NCBI GenBank assembly: GCA_022702545.1
Contig: JAHRBC010000007.1
Span: forward strand, 2,418,001-2,482,000
DNA length: 64,000 nt
Origin: Phycomyces nitens
Lineage: Eukaryota; Mucoromycota; Mucoromycetes; Mucorales; Phycomycetaceae
Reading direction: 5' to 3'
Notes under the pieces: generated by a model
Seen by the model: only the letters and a program-made list of their open reading frames with translations
What the model was told of the DNA's origin: nothing
Databases searched by the model: none
In this document: one piece after another, positions 27,098-38,585 of the stretch
How the letters are laid out: every line of letters begins with the position of its first letter
Numbering within the stretch: the stretch's first letter is position 1
Made by a program: the position numbers and the translations under genes

Positions 27098-27143
27098 ATT
27101 TGAGACCACAAAAAGCGCAAATTTAGTTTTATCAAAAGCGCAA
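27098..27143 (-). repeat. Right copy of inverted repeat pair C
   Basis: Inverted counterpart of 23999-24046, with the AAGCGCAAATTT block and a second AAAAGCGCAAG block. Confidence 0.6.
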
Positions 27144-28234
27144 GATGTTTTCAAAAATCGCCATTTGGCAATAGAGGAACTGTGCCTGAAAACAAGGTCA
27201 GAAATGTGATTCAAGCAAGAAACGCCCTTATAACAATGTTAACCACAATTAGGAACCGTTAATAAGCATCTGATGCACCACAAACCATGAATAGCACAGT
27301 ACTACACTTGTGTTCCATTTGTGCTGACTTGGGGTTGTGGGTTTAACAGCAGCATGTATTTTTACATCGGATTCTACGGAGATTTCCCGAATACCAAAAA
27401 AAAAGTCTTGCAAGATATTCAAGATAATATTCACATCTCATTATCAAAAAGAAAAAAAAAACAAGACCTAGAATTGTGGCTATTTAATAAAACAGCAATA
27501 GATGAAAACCATGGGCAAATAAACATATTTATTTTCTGGGCTAAACTCACCATTTACCCGCAAGTTTAAGCTGGTTTTTGGTTAGGCAGAATATACCAAA
27601 CATGATTCTCAACTAAGCCTAATAAACCAAAAAAGGTCAATTGATCCTTTTTTGCTTGATAATTCATATACTCGAGGCTTATTTCTTATAAACATTCTAG
27701 CCACCAGAAGCCCTTGGGTTATTAAACAGTGAGGCTTGTGGGTCTTGGCGGAAAGTAAAGCTCATGGCTAGTGTGACAAGGCCATATTTTTGTTTTGGCT
27801 TGAACAGCAACGTTTTGATCACAATAATAATAATAATAAAGAAAATTGTTTTTGAAACCCCCAATCAGGGATTTTTTGGAGAGTGTGGGCTCAAGATGTG
27901 AGTGGTTGATTACGCCAATCACTGTGTTTTTACCCAAAAGTGGCTTTCATGGCTGCATAAGAAGCACCTTGGTTCAGCAAGTGGAACTCTTGTCCGAGGG
28001 TATCCACTGGACCGCCGTTTCTTTCTCTGCTATATATTTTGCAGTTTTATAGAGGGCGACGTCAAACGACACAAGGCCTATTTATCTCTTGAAGTTTGTC
28101 AATAGACTACTTGACATGGTAGACTTTTGTGAGAGTCTAGAGGAATTTATATTGCTCAACACAATGCTTAATTCATGATTTGTGACCAAGGTAGATATAA
28201 AGACAAACTCTGCCATGTGATATATCTTTTTTTT

Positions 28235-28340
28235 CCTAATCAACTGGACTTAACCCAATTGAGCATGTTTGGGTTATAGTAAAAGGAACAAATGAGATGT
28301 TGGTGGCCGGCATCTAAAGAGAACCTGCTGTCTATGATCG
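28235..28340 (+). mobile_element. Tc1-like transposase scrap with the NPIE catalytic motif
   Basis: The plus strand at about 28242-28300 reads GLNPIEHVWVIVKGT, the third catalytic block of Tc1/mariner transposases (DLNPIEHVW), followed by a stop within 15 residues. No longer frame surrounds it, so only a fossil of the C-terminal DDE region is left. Confidence 0.55.
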
Positions 28341-30085
28341 CTGGTTTATGTAATTATGTGTTTATTAGTGCCTTTTTAATAGTTTGCTGGATATTCCAAG
28401 AGGTAGTAAATGGCTTGTAGTGGGACTTGATTTTGAACAAGAGATCATATAAATGAGAATTCTATACGAAAATGTCGATAAAAAAAACCCCATGCCTAAC
28501 TATAATAAAGGTTTAGCTCTCTCTAACTCACACACACAGAAAGTATGTGTTCTTGCTGTTGTTGAACAGGAGCTCTTGTATAACTAGTGGACCCGAAAAA
28601 TGGTTAATGTTTTTTTTGAGTGACACATTCTTGGTCACTATAACTATCGTTTAAAGACTCGGGCCTCTATCAAGGTAGCAGATACAAGAATTCGATTCTT
28701 TGGATTTTAAAACGAGAGAGATTCTGGTTTTTCACTTTAAACCTGTCTGGAACCTATGGGTAGCCAAGGATATCATGGGTTAGTTAGATGGCTAGTAAAC
28801 TTTGATAAGCTAATATAAAACATGTAAAAATAAATCGAGATATATTTTGAATGATTAATGAATGACTTTCTTCTACCATCATAAACCCAAGTACTGTTTC
28901 TTGAATACAAAGAAGTAGTGCTATTGATGACTCACGTACCTTGTCAGGTTAGTTACTAAAAGTGTTTTGATAGATATTTTCAGTGTGTTTCTTTTTAATA
29001 GCAATAACAGCAAAATACATGTATTAAATCTTGGGCATTGTTCAAGGCATTCTTCACCACATCTCTGCCAGTCAGCGAAACAGGAAATCATCTTAATTTA
29101 GTAAGTAGATTAATTACTTATTATGGTATGCTTTAATTCCATATTTAGTATACATGTTTCCAAATAAGAAAACAAAGGTATCGATTCTACCCCATATAAG
29201 GGTTTTATAAGCTCAATGACTATATAAGAGACAATATTTCCCAATAAAAAAAGAAAACCAAACATGCACAATACAATTGCTATTAACTTGCTAAACTATT
29301 AATTTTTATATCATTTATTCTTAACACTGAATATTCTAATAATGTCTCTAATGTCTCTACTATGTATTTATCCACACTCACTTTGCTGTACTTTGGGTTT
29401 TGATTGACTGGCAATTTTATACATCACACTTATCGTGACGCTCTTTTAATATTAATTATGCAAGCCTCCATTCGCGTCTTTGTTTTTATCATTCTTAGCC
29501 TGCAATGACCAATGACTTGAGGGAGCATTCATTGCTTCCTGACGAACCCGGCAAGCCTATGGAGGGACTTTGGAAGATAGGAACTCCCGCGTCTGCTTAG
29601 TCCTCTAGACTTGAAGTCTTTCCAGACTTGACACTAGCTCTTCAGTTAATCTGATGAGTCGTCATTGGATTAATATTGTCTACTACAACATACATCTGAT
29701 GAAACGGGTTTAAAAAAAAACTCTGGATCAGGTAACAACAATATAATGTGTTGACTATTTTTTTCTAATTGTTCAGTATCTGCGATTCTGTAGTGAAAAT
29801 TTTGTTTCCTTGTCGCCTTTTTCATAGCAATATCTTTTGTATTTAGCTTCAACTACTACAATACTGATCTTACTTTCTGTATGGCTTCCGCCATTCTTAA
29901 TTGCCTCGAGAATACTCGTTTTGATGATAGATAATAAATAAAGATGATTGTATTTGCTATAACTCCAGTATCGAAATAACAAATATCTGTTACATGTAAA
30001 TCCATTTATCTCTACTTGGTCTACAAGTTAACATGTATATTTTAATCAATAATAAAAAAAAATAGCAATAGACATCCCCAATTAT
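28341..30085. other. AT-rich gene-free stretch with a more GC-rich patch
   Basis: No supportable gene. The patch at about 29480-29660 is visibly richer in G+C than its surroundings and lacks an open frame in either direction. Confidence 0.4.
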
Positions 30086-31200
30086 CTAACTACTGTCATC
30101 TGGCCTAATTGGGGAGCTATGCATTTGCATGTTGCTTGACTTTTTGATATAGGCTCTTGGCAATTTGATTAGAGTGTTTGTTTTGAAGTTCTCACTCAAA
30201 CTTTTGATGCTTTCGTGTCCCTCCAACCTCCTTGCCTTTATCTTCATATTGGCAATATGTGAACCTTGTAGTTCATCAATGGCCTCATATGATTCGTCGA
30301 TCAATTGCTAACAAGAGGAATTAATGATAAATAAATTGTCAAAATATGGACCAAGTATATCTTACCCTCAAGAACCAAAATAAATTAATCAATTTTCTTA
30401 ATTTTTCTTCCGATGATTTTGGTTCTGTTGGCACTTTGACTGAACCAATACAAGTGGTCACATAGACCTTTCTTGCTGGCATGGATGCTCTCCAGACCCT
30501 TATCTTTGTTGCTAAAAAAACACACCATAAAATAAAACGTTAGCGGATATATATATGTCTTTAAAGAAAAGAGAGAATACAAACGTGTTGCCTGAACAAA
30601 AAAAGAGCCAATTTTTTTAAAGATTTCAACATCTCCATAGTTATATTTACGCCCGATTGAATGCAGCATGGAAACAAGGCCATATCCAGCCTTTATATAG
30701 TCTTGGGTCTCTTTTGGGTCATTTTGCTGGAGCAAGAGGCCTGTTGTTTCCAAGATTGCTATTTCAATCTCGTTTTCTGTATTTAACATAATACCATCGG
30801 CATTATATAAATGCCGAATGACATTATGGAGGATACCGTTAAATCGACACAACGGAAATCAAGTCATGGACTGTGGGAATTGCCAAGAATAGTGCAAGGC
30901 AAAAGTCAACACAAAGGATGGAGGTGTGCTTCATCTATTTTTGATATACGCAAGCCAAAGAAAGAAAGAGATGGATGTCATGAGCAGTAATTCATGTTTT
31001 GACACTGTTTTTACAAGTAATACTTTTGAAATTCTAAAGTGAAGAGTAGAGTAGAATCGACTGTTGCCAGTTTGTTCGAGCCATATGAATTGAGTAATGC
31101 GTAATCCTGTGACTCGCTTCCCGCTGTGTCGATTTGCTGATGCTGCATTATGGATCAACTTTAACTCCTGGAATACAGCTTCTAATCTCTTTTTACCCAA
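30086..31200 (-). pseudogene. Degraded member of a lineage-specific PD-(D/E)XK-like family
   Basis: Three exons read well at the 3' end (30585-30852, 30366-30511, 30086-30307): ENEIEIAILETTG, IKAGYGLVSMLHSIGRKYNYGD, then RVWRASMPARKVYVTTCIGSVKVP and LINLFWFLRQLIDESYEAIDEL, ending HSSPIRPDDSS. The layout (acidic strand, helix with Y.L..MLH, strands RVW and V.V..CIG...VP, then an FW helix) parallels the intact protein at 33024-34389. The 5' part is broken: upstream of 30852 the frame meets a TGA, and the 30931-31200 frame (GKKRLEAVFQELKLIHN, SGKRVTGLRITQFIW) cannot be joined without a frameshift. A Tc1 fossil abuts its 5' end. Function unknown. Confidence 0.5.
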
Positions 31201-31224
31201 TGAAAACTTGTTATTTTGAAATTA

Positions 31225-31852
31225 GTTTGATAAAGAGTTTAGAATCGGCTTCGTTGGTCAAGAGCCAGGGCCAGTTTGATAGTTGAGGACTGGGGAAGGG
31301 TTATTTGGTCAGATGAGTCTAGGTTTATGGTAAAAGGGCAATGATTCTGACCCATGTGTGCTTCAAATTGAGAAGTTTGGAAAAGGTTCGGTTATGGTGT
31401 GGGGTTGCTTCTGTGCCGGAGGATTTCGTCCTCTAACCGTGCTTGATGACTCTGTCAATCAAGATGTGTATGTCAACTGTTTGTCCCAAGAATTCAATCC
31501 TTGGTATCAAAAACTGAATAATAAACATGATAACATCTTCACATTCCAAGAAGATTGTGTTAGCTGTCATACTGGCTCCTACTCGACATGGTGGAAAAAT
31601 ATATGGCAAATCAAGCGCTTTGACTACTGGCAATCTCAAAGCCCTGATTTGAACCCAATTGAGCGTGTCTGCAAGGCCATAAAAGGCTGTGTTGCAGAGC
31701 AAAAGTCATATATTAATGATGATAAAGATCTCAAGGCTTGTATTTCCAAGGAGTGGGAGAAAATGGATCATGAATTGTGTGCAAAACTTACAAGTATGCT
31801 TGATCGGATTAAGGCTGTAATTGGTGCTCGTGGCGGAAATACCCGATATTAA
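31225..31852 (+). mobile_element. Tc1-like transposase pseudogene, DDE region readable
   Basis: Starts inside the transposase (RLRWSRARAS...VEDWGRVIWSDESRFMV), then has stops and a frame change near 31335. It resumes as FGKGSVMVWGCFCAGGFRPL and runs to a normal-looking C-terminus GARGGNTRY at 31852. All three catalytic acids can be pointed to: D in WSDESRF, D in FQEDCVSCHT and E in SPDLNPIERV, with 35 residues between the last two. The HTH part is missing, so it is 5'-truncated and frameshifted and cannot be active. No terminal repeats were found next to it. Confidence 0.8.
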
Positions 31853-32572
31853 ACATTTTTTTTTATTTATTTTCATAATATATACACTATTGACTATTGG
31901 AATATAAAGTCTCAAGACATAACAATGAACAGATAAAAAGATATTTGTTAAAGAAGATTAGGTGTATATTTCCAGGGTGCAAAAATTCTCTGATATCCGT
32001 AATGCTTACGGGACACTGTTCGGGTCAGAAAAACAGACATTTCGGTCTAGTGTGAGGAAGATATACCTAGAGCTCAAAAAAGATCCTTTCAGTAGATAGT
32101 ACCACCGTAGAAGCTATGGCCACATTAACACAACACTGGCTTTTTGAATAAAATACATTTTTTTTCCCTGTCAAGTCTATACTTGTCACAGAGCACATGG
32201 GTCAATCTAGTCTTTTTGAATTGTTGGAAACGCTTAGATAAATTTCTATTTGCTATCTCCTACTACTTTGCTGTGTATATCACTATCTCGTCATATCCCA
32301 AAAAACCTTTTTTTTTTCTATTCTGTGCATATAACATTCTTTTTATACAAAAGATCCTCTGTTCATACCGCTTCATATATCAAAGATCCAATTGTCTTCC
32401 CAATCTTACATCCCCAATAAGTGTGCAAAGCGTAATTCAAGTGTCGAGATAAATTCTATCACAATTGTTTGAGACACTCAAATAAAAGTTATAAAATATT
32501 ATTACTTTATCTTCTGTTCATTTAGTCAGAAAGTTAATAATAATGAATTGAATCTAATTAATAAAGATACAG
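31853..32572. other. AT-rich intergenic stretch, no gene seen
   Basis: Only short open frames with no recognisable similarity, between the Tc1 pseudogene and the left arm of inverted repeat pair B. Confidence 0.5.
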
Positions 32573-32819
32573 TAACTAAAGTTTACTTTTTTTACAGGCC
32601 ATACAAAATTGAAGATGCCTTGACAGTGTATATTTTTGCTTTGTTTTGGAATGACAACAAGATGTATTCGAATGACGACAGTTTCTCTGTTGTTTTTATA
32701 CACTATTTCTAGACAATGATAATAAACGCCCACCAAAGAAAGTACGGGTTATAATGTTGATAAATAAATTCTGGTTCAATTGATCCAAGATTAATGGTAT
32801 AGAGTGTAAGTTGATGCAG
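32573..32819 (+). repeat. Left arm of long inverted repeat pair B
   Basis: About 247 bp that match 35372-35616 in inverted orientation at roughly 85-90% by eye. The block 32711-32757 is identical over 47 nt to the complement of 35435-35481, and a second block of about 38 nt around 32640-32680 is also exact. The outer edge begins TAACTAA, with the other arm ending TTAGTTA, compatible with a TA target duplication. Confidence 0.85.
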
Positions 32820-33023
32820 ATGGGCCGAGGTTAAGTTTTTTTAGGTTTTTTTTAGTACTGAGCTGTGATGATTGATTTGGTACGAGCAAATCACGGCTTC
32901 ACACATATGTTGTGCTTCTCAAAGGAGCAACTCAAACATAATATAAAATCTGATTTCCATATTTTTTGTTGTTGTTTTCTGTTTCTTTCTATCGATTTTT
33001 TTTTGGCTTCTTGTCTTTATAAA

Positions 33024-34389
33024 ATGCCTCGAATTTTCAAATGCTGTCCATTTTGCGAGGAAAAGGATCTAAAGATGTTTTCTTCCTTTCAAAAAGTGCT
33101 CCAACATATGCACAAAATACATAGAATCATTGTTTTATCCCGTTCAAAAACAAACACAGAAACTACATCTGGAGTTGATTCATATGGATGCCCATCCTGC
33201 GTAGATACCTTTATTTCACTTTTGGATTTAAAGAATCATGTTAATCAAGAACATATTTCCGAGTAAGTAGTTTTATTAAGATGAAGAAAGGTACAGTAGC
33301 TCTAACATTTTATGTTTTAGATATATTTTTCCACTTGCAAATAAAAATAAACATACAACGAACAAAGCTTCCACTTTATCTGTGGATAACAGCGAAAACA
33401 ACAGCAAGTCTGTTGATCAAGAAATATCATCAAAACAAGACTTGTCAGACAATTGGGAGGATGAACTGACAGCATTTTCCAGTGCTGCAAAATGCAATTC
33501 CCTTCCGCTGTGAAATATTGATAACAATATGCATGAGCTTCTTGCTGCCTCATCAATATTTGTTGTCCAAAGTCCAGTCAACTATGACAGTCCCATGTCT
33601 ATACTGATTCAGGAACACTTACACAAGACGCTGTGCAAGAATCGCCTTGAAAAAATTGATCCACATCTGGCAACGCGCTTAAAGGATATAATCTGTGAAC
33701 TGAGAGATGGAACAATATCCAAAATAGACGCTCGGCTTCAATTGTTGCAATTATCGAATGGCATTGATGGACCATCAAAGAACGTTGTATTGGCCATTGA
33801 ATCATTGGTTACCCCTCTCAAATACTTTGATGTTCAGGAATTATCGGAAACCGAAATCTTGATTTCGTTTGTTCACCCATTTATCCAAGCGATCTTTGTT
33901 ATTCACGATGGCAATCGGGTGGCAAGATGTGCTGGTGAGATACATTTGGAAACCGATATGGAGTACTGTCCCGACTATATTGTTGATTTCTATGAACGAT
34001 ATGTACGCAAATATACAACCTGCTTCGGAGAAGTCAAAGGTGACAATACGGATGATCGTAGGGCAGTTTATGGCTTTTATAGTTTGGCGATATTCTCAAA
34101 GCAGCAAATGGATAAGCATGGGTTAACCGATATCTTATCGTTCCGGACGACTGGCTTGTCAACAACATTTTTTATTATGAACCATATCCACCCTTCTGTC
34201 TACACCATAACCGAACTTGTCACCATTGACATACCTCGTTCTCTATCGCAGTTTCATAAGATTATATCAGAATTTGATCAGCTTCTTACAATCGCAACTG
34301 TACACCAAGAAATAACAACCAAGCACAAACCGTATACTCCAACTTCAACTCTATCATTGGATTACGGTCAACATAAGACAGAAACATGA
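33024..34389 (+). CDS. C2H2 zinc-finger protein with PD-(D/E)XK-nuclease-like C-terminal domain
   Basis: Exons 33024-33262, 33321-33509 and 33573-34389 give 414 aa. Two N-terminal C2H2 fingers are visible (CPFCEE...HMHKIH and YGCPSCVDTF...HVNQEH), then an acidic linker, a helical region (HLATRLKDIICELRDGTISKIDARLQLLQL), and a C-terminal alpha/beta domain: SETEILISFVHPFIQ, MEYCPDYIVDFYERY, TTCFGEVKGDN, YGFYSLAIFSKQQMDKHG, ELVTIDIPRSLSQF. The PD...17 residues...E-V-K pattern fits the PD-(D/E)XK nuclease core; this is inference from motif spacing. The last intron (63 nt, GTGAAA...CAAAG) removes an in-frame TGA at 33510-33512; if unspliced the protein would stop after the linker. It is enclosed by inverted repeat pair B and may be transposon cargo or a transposition protein. 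Confidence 0.65.
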
Positions 34390-34828
34390 CCTCGAAAGAG
34401 AAAGGTGCAGGTTGGGCATATTGCTACAAACAAATCAATAAAGTTTTAGTCGTTTACCTTATTTATATTCTCCTCTACTCTTTACGATGTTATTTTGGTT
34501 TATGTTTCTGTTTCTTGCTATTATCAGCGAACTAATAAATGGGTGTTATTGTTTAATACATTGAGTGCTAAAAATAAAAGAAGCATCTCAAAACTCAATA
34601 AATCTTTTAATTCAACAAAGCAAAAACACTACATTGTTATCTGAGATCTCTTTTTAAAAGAAAAAAAAGGACAGAAAACGTTACCAGCGCCATAGTTTTA
34701 CATTAGAGAATTGAAAATAGCGTTAAGCAATATGACATTGACAAGAAGCTCAATGTTAGAAAGCTTGTGTAATAAGGATACTCAAGCATTATGTTAAATA
34801 CGCCTCGTATAAAAGAGCCAAGAACCCA

Positions 34829-35147
34829 GGCAGACCACTGAGGCTTACCGATATGGATGGGAGAAAGATTCTTTGGGAGATCATGAAGGATCCAACACAG
34901 ACAATGTCAGCTCTGAGACAGTCTGCCACCACTCCTGCGTCAGCCAATTCTTTCCGCACCTTTGAGAGTATATTGACAAGAAAATCAGATCTAAAATATA
35001 TCTTGATAGTTTATATCATATCAGGTATGCTTTGGAGAGAGCGAATGGAGACGTAGTCCTAAGGAATACTTGGAAGGCCTAATTTCCAGTATGCATAAAA
35101 GGTGCCAGGAAGTCATAGATGCCAAAGGTGGTCTAACAAAGTATTAA
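34829..35147 (+). mobile_element. Internally deleted Tc1-like element (HTH and tail only)
   Basis: Begins with the linker between the two HTH halves (GRPLRLTDMDGRKILWEIMKDP) and about 250 bp later ends with a typical Tc1 C-terminus, SMHKRCQEVIDAKGGLTKY plus stop. The whole catalytic middle is absent. It lies inside inverted repeat pair B, downstream of the zinc-finger gene. Confidence 0.65.
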
Positions 35148-35371
35148 TAAATAATCAATATTATTATTATATATTTTGAAAGAAAATACACTTTTGTATC
35201 CATCCAGAAATTTCTATACTAATTATGCTATTTTTTCCCATATTTTTCGATGTATAAATGGGATTTTATTTTTTGATTCTTGTCATTCAATGTTTGGGAG
35301 ATGAATACATTTTCGAATACAATAGTATTCAATGTTAGCCTGAGATTAACTTGAACTCTAACAAGTTTTAC

Positions 35372-35616
35372 CCTCCATCAACCTACACCCAATACCATTA
35401 ATCTTGACTCAATAGTACCAGAATTTGTTTATCGACATTATAACCCGTACTTTCTTTGGTGGGCGTTTATTATCATTGTCTGGAAATAGTATCTAAAAAC
35501 AACAGAGAAACTACCGTCATTCGAATACATCTTGTTGTCATTCCAAAACAAAACAAAAAAACACTGTAAAGACACCTCTGATTTTGTATGGCCTATAAAA
35601 AATTAAACGTTAGTTA
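35372..35616 (-). repeat. Right arm of long inverted repeat pair B
   Basis: Inverted counterpart of 32573-32819, including the exact 47-nt block at 35435-35481. Outer-to-outer distance is about 3.04 kb. Confidence 0.85.
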
Positions 35617-37633
35617 ATAGCTTTCAGTAACGCCGATTTGAGTTGGCCCAAAAACGACAAGCATTTGCTAATAAACGGCCAATCTTGAATATCTCATTAC
35701 GCTAAAACAACAAGCAATTGAATCTCCTGTTTAATGTTCCAAAGGTCTTGAAGCCATATCAGAGGTCTCAGTGCAGCAGCCTATTTGTCTTTTTGCAAGT
35801 CCATTTACATGCTTCAAAGCGCTCTTTCAGACCCCACGTTCCTATAAATGTTACCTTGAAAATAGTAGCAATAGCAACAATACTAATAATCTGGAGGCTG
35901 TTACTTTGATTTAAATACAACACACATTGATAATATCAATAATAGTGATGCCTTTAGAACCCTTTTTGTTTTTTTTTAACCAAAAAAAAAACTTGTATTA
36001 CAAGACAGACTTTATTCGGAAAAGATATTGAGTTGCAGAAATACATGAAACCAATAGCATCTTTCCAGCCTATAAAAGTAGAACCTTATTGTCTAGATTC
36101 TTGTTAAACAATAGTCAGGAAATGTGTGTACCATACAAAGTCTCGATTCGTTTTGGTGTGTTTGTCTTGTCCAGGCACACCTTGAAGCCACACACAAATA
36201 TATTCTCTGTGCACCAGTTACCATTAATGTAAATGTGATCATACAGAAATATGCACGAATTGTCATATTATAAATTATCAGTGCAATAAGTATCGTGAAC
36301 ATTCAATAAAAAAATACATTGAAAAAGATGTTGAAAAAAAATATGTTTCAAATTATTAAATACAAACAGGTGCTGAAATGGTCGAATATCCAATAGTCTG
36401 GACATGCAATTATGTGCCTAGAGATGGTTAATGCACCTCCTTTTCTTGCCTTGTTTTGTATTTAGATTGAATTGAATTGATGACTACAGAATCAATCAAT
36501 CAATCATTCAATCATAAATTCAATTAATTAATTACAACTGCCTTGCAAGTGTCTAGGGATATCCCTTTTGGTTTGATCTTATTCATTTAATACCAGACTC
36601 TATAGAATGGTTTGGTAATCTATGCAAAGGGGCATGTAAGCAGCTCTAGGATACAGCTGAATAAGATCAAAAAGAAGAAGAAGAAAAAAAAAGGATTCGC
36701 ATACCACGTTTCTAACAACAAAAAGACCCCGTCAATTTTCAAGGCCTATTTATAAAGACCAAGGGTCAAGGAAGAGTGTGATGCAGGTCGAATTTACCAC
36801 TGATATTTAGCATCTCAAAATAATCATGAAAATTCTATAGGGATCCATTCAAACAATCTCGACAATTCCTATTCACCGAGTGCCGGTCCCCCTCCCCTTG
36901 ACATGGTCTATAAAAAATCCAGAGAATCATAAAATAGGAGTACGATACAAAGAAAACTAGTACTAGCCAAGATATGCCTTGAGGATAGTAAGGATAGAGC
37001 CTGTTTTTTTCTGACGACATGACTCTTTAATCATAGTAGAACGATAAATGGTATCACAGTGTTGGAAAGGCCAGTAATAAAAGTAGTCTGGCAACTTTAT
37101 TACTCTCGGTACAATTCACAACATTCATATACACCTTGCCATCATTCAAATGGGCTCAAATATTGGGTATCTGACGGTGGTAGGATATGGATATATTTTC
37201 TTCATTTAATTTTTAATCATCATATATTTTTTGCAATAAATCCCACATTTGCTTGTGGAATATGAATTACATACAGTCCAAGGCATAATAATTTATGCAT
37301 ACAAGGCCAACAAAACATATTTTGGTCTTTTACAAATTATCCTCGGCTAGAATATGTCAAATGGTCCAGGTGTGTTTTTTTTTTCAAAAGATAAAAAAAA
37401 AAGCCTTTACAGATGAGCCTCACAAGTGGTCCTTGGCTTGGATAGACCCAAATATCAATAAATCTTACCTCTTTTTTTTTCCTATAGAGAAAACATTAGA
37501 GGAGGATATCTGTACCTAGGCGTGGGATTCCATTGATATTCAATGAAAACAGATGGCTGGACGCAACAATGAGGTGCAGGTGTGTATTTATTTCCATACG
37601 CCAAGTATAAACTAGAGATAATTATAGCTGTCT
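35617..37633. other. AT-rich intergenic region, no gene seen
   Basis: Short open frames only, several poly-A and poly-T runs. I see no recognisable gene or element. Confidence 0.5.
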
Positions 37634-38479
37634 TTAGGCCTTTTGAAGTCTTAGGTATGATCTATATTTATCCAAAGATACACCAAGCTGTATTCGATGG
37701 TTCTCCATTTTACGAGACGCTTCTTCATGCGATATATTATCTTGGGCAGCCTTGGATTTGATCGCATCATAAAGCTCCTTTCGCCTGCTAAAGTATCTTG
37801 ATTCCTTTCTGTCTTGTCTCCATCCTGTACCGTATTTCTCTTCCAGGGATCTAATGGACGGGTGGCCATTAGACCCAGACGCATACTCCTTCCACAGGTC
37901 AGTAACAGTTATGATGTTTCTATTCATCTTGAATTGACGGTATGGTGTTTTCGTAGCGCTAGTGGATGGGGTATTTGAGTTTGTGGATGCACTGTCAATA
38001 GCTGCGCTCTGCTGATAAGGCACAGCGGCTGGTGGATTTGTCCCTGATGGTTTTGGGGCTGGTTGGCTTGGTGGGATTGGGGTTGCTGAAGAGGGATTAA
38101 AGATGGCATTTCCAATCGAAAAAAAGTCATAAAAATATCTATTGATTTTCTGGACTTCAGCGTTCTGGTAGGACTGTGTGGATTGGATTAAGCGCATCGA
38201 GGCAGCAATCGACTCAAAGCCTGCGTTCATGTTGGTCATCATCTCCTGTATCATTATTTCTACCCTCCTGTTTGAGGCCAGGATTGCCTCGAGGTCTATG
38301 GTACTGGTACTGGCACTGGCACTGGTACTAGCACTGGCACTGGGCCTGGTGTGGTGTGTATTTATGACCGAATTTTGAGCCAGATCTGACCGACTGGTGT
38401 TCTGTACCGCACAACTGGTGTCGGTGGCACGCTGAGGGGTTTGGTCGTCAATGGCCGTGTTCTTGGCTTGGGTGTCCAT
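37634..38479 (-). CDS. GCR1_C-domain DNA-binding protein
   Basis: Intronless gene, 281 aa. The N-terminal half is Ser/Thr/Ala-rich with a SASASTSASAST run, then a helical stretch (IMIQEMMTNMNAGFESIAASMRLI) suited to dimerisation, then a Pro-rich linker. The C-terminus carries the GCR1_C domain (about 185-245): ITVTDLWKEYASGSNG, PSIRSLEEKYGTGWR, ESRYFSRRKELYDAI. In yeast Gcr1 this domain binds DNA upstream of glycolytic genes; similar domains also occur in fungal Crypton recombinases. No recombinase motifs are present here, so a small transcription factor is more likely, although it borders a transposon-rich region. Targets are unknown. Confidence 0.8.
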   Translation of the reverse strand: MDTQAKNTAIDDQTPQRATDTSCAVQNTSRSDLAQNSVINTHHTRPSASASTSASASTSTIDLEAILASNRRVEIMIQEMMTNMNAGFESIAASMRLIQSTQSYQNAEVQKINRYFYDFFSIGNAIFNPSSATPIPPSQPAPKPSGTNPPAAVPYQQSAAIDSASTNSNTPSTSATKTPYRQFKMNRNIITVTDLWKEYASGSNGHPSIRSLEEKYGTGWRQDRKESRYFSRRKELYDAIKSKAAQDNISHEEASRKMENHRIQLGVSLDKYRSYLRLQKA

Positions 38480-38519
38480 GAGTTGTGGTGAGAAAGGTAT
38501 AGGTGAAGAAAGGGTTGGT

Positions 38520-38585
38520 TACAAAGAGGATATTATTATTATTATTATATTATATTATTATATTATATTATTATTATTATTTTGG
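38520..38585. repeat. ATT/TA microsatellite
   Basis: Tandem ATT and TATTA units just upstream of the GCR1_C gene start, without coding potential. Confidence 0.8.

Noticed and set aside
29650..29700. CTGATGAG core resembling a hammerhead ribozyme
   Set aside because: No GAAA segment and no pairing arms in the required places.
33510..33512. In-frame TGA as selenocysteine
   Set aside because: No SECIS-like element sought successfully, fungi generally lack the pathway apart from a few early lineages, and a frame-preserving intron explains it better.
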